DNA of 9,581 nucleotides. Origin: Cyanobacteria bacterium HKST-UBA02 (GTDB taxonomy: Bacteria > Cyanobacteriota > Vampirovibrionia > Obscuribacterales > Obscuribacteraceae). The notes under the pieces are model-generated. The model ran no database searches. It had not been told where the DNA came from and was given only the letters and a program-made list of their open reading frames with translations. The stretch lies in the NCBI GenBank assembly GCA_020431945.1, contig JAGQHH010000316.1:1-9581 (forward strand), written 5' to 3'. This document shows positions 5,858 to 9,581 of this stretch, piece by piece; within the stretch, counting starts at the first letter, position 1, and each line of letters opens with the position of its first letter. Both the position numbers and the translations under genes were made by a program.

Positions 5858-7432
5858 ATGATCAAGCCAGGAGAAACAAACACTACACTTAAGCTGTTGC
5901 TTAGTATTTTTGTTTTACTACAAGTTGCATTCTACCCCCTGGGCGCTTCAGCGCAAGCAGGCGATGGGGACACGCAAGGGTCTAAGAGCCCGGCGCCGGA
6001 GAATGCATCACAGCCTGATGAGAAGCCTGAGTTGCGGGGGATACCATCGGACAATTCAGAAGCCACCGACAGCGGTGACCCCCAAGGCACTGCCAGCGGT
6101 GAAGAGCCTGTCGTCCTTTCCGGAACAATAAGCGCCGACTACGAGAAGTCATGCCACCTGGCCGATCAGATACTTCGCAAGGAGCTGGAGCTCCTTCGTC
6201 TCAACACCGGATTTCGGATTCTCACTACCAAACAGGGAAAATGGAAGCGCTGGCGTACATTTGCCTACAACATGGGCGGATCGGCTGTTTCGTTCTCCGG
6301 CATAACCACAATCTGCGCAGAGAACTGGCGAACCTGGCGTAAGCCAGCCCGAGCGGATCGTACCGTGCTCCGCTCGGGACCGATTCTCCTTCTCATCGGG
6401 CACTGTATAGGCTTGAGCGGCGCGGTAATCGAAGGCTCCCTCGATAAGCTCGAGGAATACAGGAACTGGCGCCAGGGACTCAGTCCGGCCGCTCACACCG
6501 AGAAAGTGATAAAGCTCAAGAAAGATATCGACGATCTGTTCAACCAGCGCGAAGCCCTTCTTTCTGCCAGCAACAGCCTCTCCGCCGATCAGCGAACACT
6601 GGCGTCCGCAGAAAGCAGAGTACTGAAGGGAATCAGGGATCAGGGATTGATCGAGTATGCGAATTTCTACATTAGGGCAAGAAAAAGAGCAGTTTCACGC
6701 GACTTCGAATACCTGAACACCATCGGCATTACTACCACGGGTGGTTTCCAGGGTTCCATCAACGGCTATATGGCCGTCGAGAAGAGAGATCGAAAATACG
6801 CTCAGGCTGCCGGTCTAGGTTTCCTCGAGTCCGGCTCGCTCATCGTGCTCGCTCCCTGGATGAGCAAGGGTACCCAGATCGTAACCGGAAAGATTGTCGG
6901 AAAGAACATCAAGAAGAAGCTCGGAGACCTCGGAGACACGTCCCTCGAGAAACTGACCTCGGATCTCGACGATCTGAAGAAAAAGAAGATCTACACACCC
7001 AGGAGCGATCGCTCCGGCGACATCGAGAAGAGAGTCGTCGCCTACGATGCGGCCAGGGGAGTATTCGACCAGCAAAAACTTTTCAATGCAGGCGAGAAGA
7101 AAAAGGGCGATGCAGCCTGGAGAGAGAGAGTCTTCTTCAACGCGATAGTGGGTGGAACCAAGATGGCCTGGGGAACCAATCTCGCTTACGGCGGTTTCAG
7201 ATACGCAGGCAAGAGTGTCAAGACCAACCCCAGAAATTTCTCCAAGTTCGTAGCGATCGGCTCGACCAATTATGTAGCCGGCACGGGGACATGGATGTTC
7301 GATGCTCTGCAGTCCAGAGCTCGCGGAGAAATGGACCTGTTTACCATGGGTGTTCAGCAGTCCACTCCCATTCATAAGCTGAACCGCCGTATGGCATCAC
7401 TCGAGAAAATCGAAGAAGGTCTCGGGAAATAG
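5858..7432 (+). CDS. Unrecognised exported/membrane protein with three hydrophobic hairpins
   Basis: I do not recognise a family for this 524-aa protein. Residues 11-33 look like a Sec signal peptide (KLLLSIFVLLQVAFYPLG, then ASA-QA, cleavage near 33). Residues 34-90 are an acidic, Pro/Ser/Gly-rich linker that is probably disordered. The rest alternates three Gly-rich hydrophobic hairpins (about 134-192, 283-334 and 425-482) with charged, coiled-coil-like stretches (about 193-280, 345-422 and 505-524). Each hairpin opens with an aromatic residue one or two before an Asn (YN138, YLN287, FFN428) and has a basic connector between its two hydrophobic halves. There is no CxxCH haem motif and no catalytic signature. 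The only in-frame start is ATG 5858, because an upstream in-frame TAG at 5843 blocks extension. The stop overlaps the narK ribosome-binding site, so it is cotranscribed with narK. A scaffold or membrane-organising role would be a guess. Confidence 0.75.
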   Translation: MIKPGETNTTLKLLLSIFVLLQVAFYPLGASAQAGDGDTQGSKSPAPENASQPDEKPELRGIPSDNSEATDSGDPQGTASGEEPVVLSGTISADYEKSCHLADQILRKELELLRLNTGFRILTTKQGKWKRWRTFAYNMGGSAVSFSGITTICAENWRTWRKPARADRTVLRSGPILLLIGHCIGLSGAVIEGSLDKLEEYRNWRQGLSPAAHTEKVIKLKKDIDDLFNQREALLSASNSLSADQRTLASAESRVLKGIRDQGLIEYANFYIRARKRAVSRDFEYLNTIGITTTGGFQGSINGYMAVEKRDRKYAQAAGLGFLESGSLIVLAPWMSKGTQIVTGKIVGKNIKKKLGDLGDTSLEKLTSDLDDLKKKKIYTPRSDRSGDIEKRVVAYDAARGVFDQQKLFNAGEKKKGDAAWRERVFFNAIVGGTKMAWGTNLAYGGFRYAGKSVKTNPRNFSKFVAIGSTNYVAGTGTWMFDALQSRARGEMDLFTMGVQQSTPIHKLNRRMASLEKIEEGLGK

Positions 7433-7435
7433 GAG
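7431..7435 (+). promoter_or_regulatory. Ribosome-binding site for narK supporting a GTG start
   Basis: AGGAG, overlapping the stop codon of the preceding gene, lies 8 nt before GTG 7444. No ATG occurs in frame nearby, and the GTG start gives a full first membrane helix, so GTG is the likely initiator. Confidence 0.75.
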
Positions 7436-7443
7436 CCCAAAGA

Positions 7444-8958
7444 GTGGAAAACAAAGTCAGTGCCGGCTCGATAACGGTACTAGCAGCAAATACGATTGCC
7501 TTTTGTGCTTGCTTTGCCTGCTGGATGATGTATGGGGTTCTTATCACCTTTCTGGTCGATAACGGCATATTCCACTGGGATAAAGCGCAAATGGGCTGGC
7601 TGATCGGTATTCCCGTCCTCACCGGATCGATTATCAGGCTACCGATAGGTGTGCTCACAGATCAATACGGCGGCAGACGAGTTTTCACCATCTTGATGAT
7701 GCTCGCCGCCGCTGCGGTCTATTGCGTCAGCTTCTGCAACTCCTATATCGAATTCTTGATTGCCGGGCTCTGTTTCGGAATCAGCGGAGCGTCTTTTGCC
7801 GTGGGAATCGCCTACACCTCGGTCTGGTTTCCCAGAGAAAGGCAGGGCACCGCCCTGGGCATCTTCGGAGCCGGCAATGCCGGAGCCGCTGTTACGAGCC
7901 TGCTCGCTCCACACTTGCTCATTGCTCTCACCGATCATATGAAAAATCTAGACAGCTGGAGGATGATGCCCCGGATTTATTCTGGTGTCCTTCTGGGAAT
8001 AGCGATTCTCTTCTTTCTGGTTACTAAAGAGAAACGGGCCGAGCATACCGAAGGGCTGACCATGGCTCAAAGGCTGGCTCCTTTGAAACAACTGCAAGTC
8101 TGGCGGTTCGGGCTCTACTACTTTTTTGTTTTTGGTGGCTTCGTGGCGCTAGCTCAATGGCTCGTGCCCTATTATCTCAATGTCTATCACATGTCCCTGG
8201 CTACGGCCGGCTTGATGGCTTCATTATTCAGCCTCCCATCGGGCGTCATTCGTGCTCTCGGCGGCTGGATGTCAGACCTATGGGGTGCTCGTTTCGTCAT
8301 GTATTTCGTGCTGGTCTCATGCCTGGTGGCATGTTGTCTCCTTTCCGTACCCAGAATGGACATTCAGTCACCCGGTCAAGGGGTGATGGCTCTTGCCAAA
8401 GGCACCGTAACATCGGTGGATTCGTCACAAATCAAAGTTGGTGAGCAGACCTATAAACTACGGTCAGTGATCAGAGGCAACCTCCTTACCATCGCTGACG
8501 ATAACAACGAGCTCATCGTCTGGCCTACCTTCGCTTCCTGGCAGGAGCCGCTGGTGAAGGTAGGAGACACCGTCGAGAAGAAGCAGATCATCGCCAGGGG
8601 GGTTACCCACATATTCTTTCAAGCCAATGTCTGGATCTTCTCGGCCCTGGTACTGGTAATCGGCATTATGACCGGCATCGGAAAGGCAGCTGTGTACAAG
8701 CATATTCCCGATTACTTTCCCGAAAGTGTCGGTGTGGTTGGTGGCATAGTCGGAGTGCTCGGTGGTCTGGGAGGCTTCGTGGGACCGATCGTATTCGGAG
8801 AACTCCTGAAATGGACGGGAATATGGACTACCTGCTGGATCAGCCTGACAGCCCTGGTGGCAGTCTGTCTTGCCTGGATGCACTGGACCGTTACTCATAT
8901 GATGAACGAGAAGCAGCCACGTCTGGCCAAACAATTTGAGCGCCTCCACAGCAGTTGA
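7444..8958 (+). CDS. narK: NarK-type nitrate/nitrite transporter (MFS) with a periplasmic domain insert
   Basis: This major-facilitator protein of the nitrate/nitrite porter family has 504 aa and about 12 membrane helices. Family marks are MFS motif A GVLTDQYGGRR (69-79), the first nitrate signature GIFGAGNAGAAV (139-150), and the second, Gly-rich GGIVGVLGGLGGFVGP (433-448). Arg65 in helix 2 (SIIRLP) and Arg270 in helix 8 (GVIRAL) sit where E. coli NarK R89 and R305 bind the anion. Either NarK1-like proton symport or NarK2-like nitrate/nitrite exchange is possible; I cannot tell which. Odd feature: between helices 9 and 10 there are about 85 extra soluble residues (about 304-390), ending in a lipoyl/HlyD-like VKVGDTVEKKQIIARG. 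By MFS topology this loop is periplasmic. The GTG start lies 11 nt after the previous gene, in the same operon. Confidence 0.93.
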   Translation: MENKVSAGSITVLAANTIAFCACFACWMMYGVLITFLVDNGIFHWDKAQMGWLIGIPVLTGSIIRLPIGVLTDQYGGRRVFTILMMLAAAAVYCVSFCNSYIEFLIAGLCFGISGASFAVGIAYTSVWFPRERQGTALGIFGAGNAGAAVTSLLAPHLLIALTDHMKNLDSWRMMPRIYSGVLLGIAILFFLVTKEKRAEHTEGLTMAQRLAPLKQLQVWRFGLYYFFVFGGFVALAQWLVPYYLNVYHMSLATAGLMASLFSLPSGVIRALGGWMSDLWGARFVMYFVLVSCLVACCLLSVPRMDIQSPGQGVMALAKGTVTSVDSSQIKVGEQTYKLRSVIRGNLLTIADDNNELIVWPTFASWQEPLVKVGDTVEKKQIIARGVTHIFFQANVWIFSALVLVIGIMTGIGKAAVYKHIPDYFPESVGVVGGIVGVLGGLGGFVGPIVFGELLKWTGIWTTCWISLTALVAVCLAWMHWTVTHMMNEKQPRLAKQFERLHSS

Positions 8959-8990
8959 TCGCGTTATCGACACTGAAGCTGTCTGCCTGA

Positions 8991-9059
8991 GCAGCGTTTG
9001 TTGCGAAACAAAAACCTCGCCAAAGCCCTCATTTAAACAGATACATGAGGTTTCGCTGC
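8991..9059 (+). other. Structured intergenic element: predicted three-way junction
   Basis: Three 6-bp stems of Watson-Crick pairs close on each other. P1 pairs 8991-8996 (GCAGCG) with 9054-9059 (CGCTGC). P2 is TTTGTT-GCGA-AACAAA (8997-9012), capped by a GNRA-type tetraloop. P3 pairs 9013-9018 (AACCTC) with 9047-9052 (GAGGTT). Only T9053 is left unpaired at the junction. It lies 32 nt after narK and 73 nt before the next gene. It could be a processed 3' end, a leader of the downstream gene or a small RNA. There is no U-run typical of an intrinsic terminator. Confidence 0.4.
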
Positions 9060-9132
9060 GGTGCCTGCTGTTGTCGATCTCTCATGATTGCTATTATCAG
9101 CCCGAGTGATTTCATGGAAAGAGGGTGCTTCG

Positions 9133-9581
9133 ATGTCAGAGCCGGTGCTCATTCAAGGGGGTATGGGAGTGGCTGTCTCCAACTGGAGACTGGCCCGCGA
9201 GGTTTCTCTGGCCGGACAGCTCGGGGTGGTCTCAGGAACTCTCCTGGATGTCGTCATGTCTCGCCGATTGCAAGATGGCGATCCGGGCGGTCATATACTG
9301 CGGGCCCTGGAGAAGTTCCCTGACAGGCTGATTGCGAATGAGATTATCGATCGATACTATATCGAAGGCGGCAAGCCGAAAGGATCGCCATACAAGCTTT
9401 TGCCAATGCACGGCATGACACCGGAAAGATTCCTGACCGAGATCACTGTTGCTGCCAATTTCGTAGAGGTTTTCCTGGCCAAGGAGGGCCACGATGGTCT
9501 GGTTGGCATCAACTATCTGGAGAAGATCCAGTTACCTACATTGCCGTCATTGTTCGGAGCTCTTCTTGCCGGAGTCGACTA
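9133..9581 (+). CDS. Nitronate monooxygenase / 2-nitropropane dioxygenase-family flavoprotein (3' truncated)
   Basis: The first 149 codons of an FMN-binding TIM-barrel enzyme are visible, and the frame runs off the right edge. The start ATG has AGAGGG 7 nt upstream (9120-9125); the nearby ATG at 9114 is out of frame. Motifs of the family are IQGGMGVAVS (7-16), GQLGVVSGTLLD (28-39, first barrel strand and helix), RRLQDGDPGGH (44-54), ANFVEVFLAKEGHDG (108-122) and VGINYLEKIQLP (124-135). Characterised members oxidise alkyl nitronates or propionate 3-nitronate; others are annotated by homology only. The catalytic His and the phosphate-binding loop lie beyond the edge, so activity cannot be judged. 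This gene is 174 nt from narK and may have its own promoter. A link to nitrate respiration, for example handling nitro by-products, is only positional. Confidence 0.88.
   Translation, partial: MSEPVLIQGGMGVAVSNWRLAREVSLAGQLGVVSGTLLDVVMSRRLQDGDPGGHILRALEKFPDRLIANEIIDRYYIEGGKPKGSPYKLLPMHGMTPERFLTEITVAANFVEVFLAKEGHDGLVGINYLEKIQLPTLPSLFGALLAGVD

Noticed and set aside
8954..8969. Possible FNR/Dnr site (TTGAT followed by TTATCGA) at the narK end
   Set aside because: The half-site spacing and second half do not match TTGAT-N4-ATCAA, and it overlaps the end of narK.
8983..9012. Intrinsic terminator after narK
   Set aside because: The hairpins here are short or A/T-rich and no U-run follows. The pairing fits the three-way junction better.

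Overview
The window is a bacterial respiratory nitrate-reduction locus with every recognised gene on the + strand. The proteins show lipoprotein-free Sec signal peptides, a membrane-anchored c-type cytochrome and a NarGHI-type membrane enzyme. Composition is moderately GC-rich by eye, and arginine is often encoded by AGA/AGG. I cannot assign a phylum. The layout (Nar plus Rieske, cytochrome b and cytochrome c) recalls uncultured or anaerobic Gram-negative lineages and partly the archaeal and Thermus nar operons, but that is an inference.

Region 1 (1-5760) is one tightly packed operon: the 3' end of narG, then narH, narJ, a narI gene whose C-terminus is a complete Rieske domain, a fused b6-type cytochrome b, and a small monoheme cytochrome c with a C-terminal anchor. 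Stops and starts overlap, or lie within about 12 nt of each other, apart from the short narH-narJ gap implied by the chosen narJ start. Together they would make a cytoplasm-facing molybdenum nitrate reductase (NarGH) on its quinol-oxidising dihaem subunit (NarI). This is physically tied, through the Rieske fusion, to the three core redox parts of a bc1/b6f-type quinol:cytochrome c oxidoreductase.

Region 2 (5761-8958) starts with a 97-nt leader holding an 8-bp inverted repeat that ends just before the next start codon. It continues with a 524-aa exported or membrane protein I do not recognise, which has three repeated hydrophobic hairpins. Eleven nt later comes a NarK-type nitrate/nitrite transporter with an extra soluble domain of about 85 residues inserted in a predicted periplasmic loop.

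Region 3 (8959-9581) is a 174-nt intergenic stretch that can fold as a compact three-way junction, followed by the 5' part of a nitronate monooxygenase-family flavoprotein cut by the window edge.

Working model: NarK brings nitrate in and exports nitrite, and NarGH reduces nitrate in the cytoplasm. Quinol is oxidised by NarI and/or by the attached Rieske-cytochrome b module, with the anchored cytochrome c as periplasmic electron acceptor or as a relay back to Nar. The most unusual items are the NarI-Rieske fusion and its internal Tat-like motif, the NarK insert, the unknown 524-aa protein and the two structured intergenic elements.
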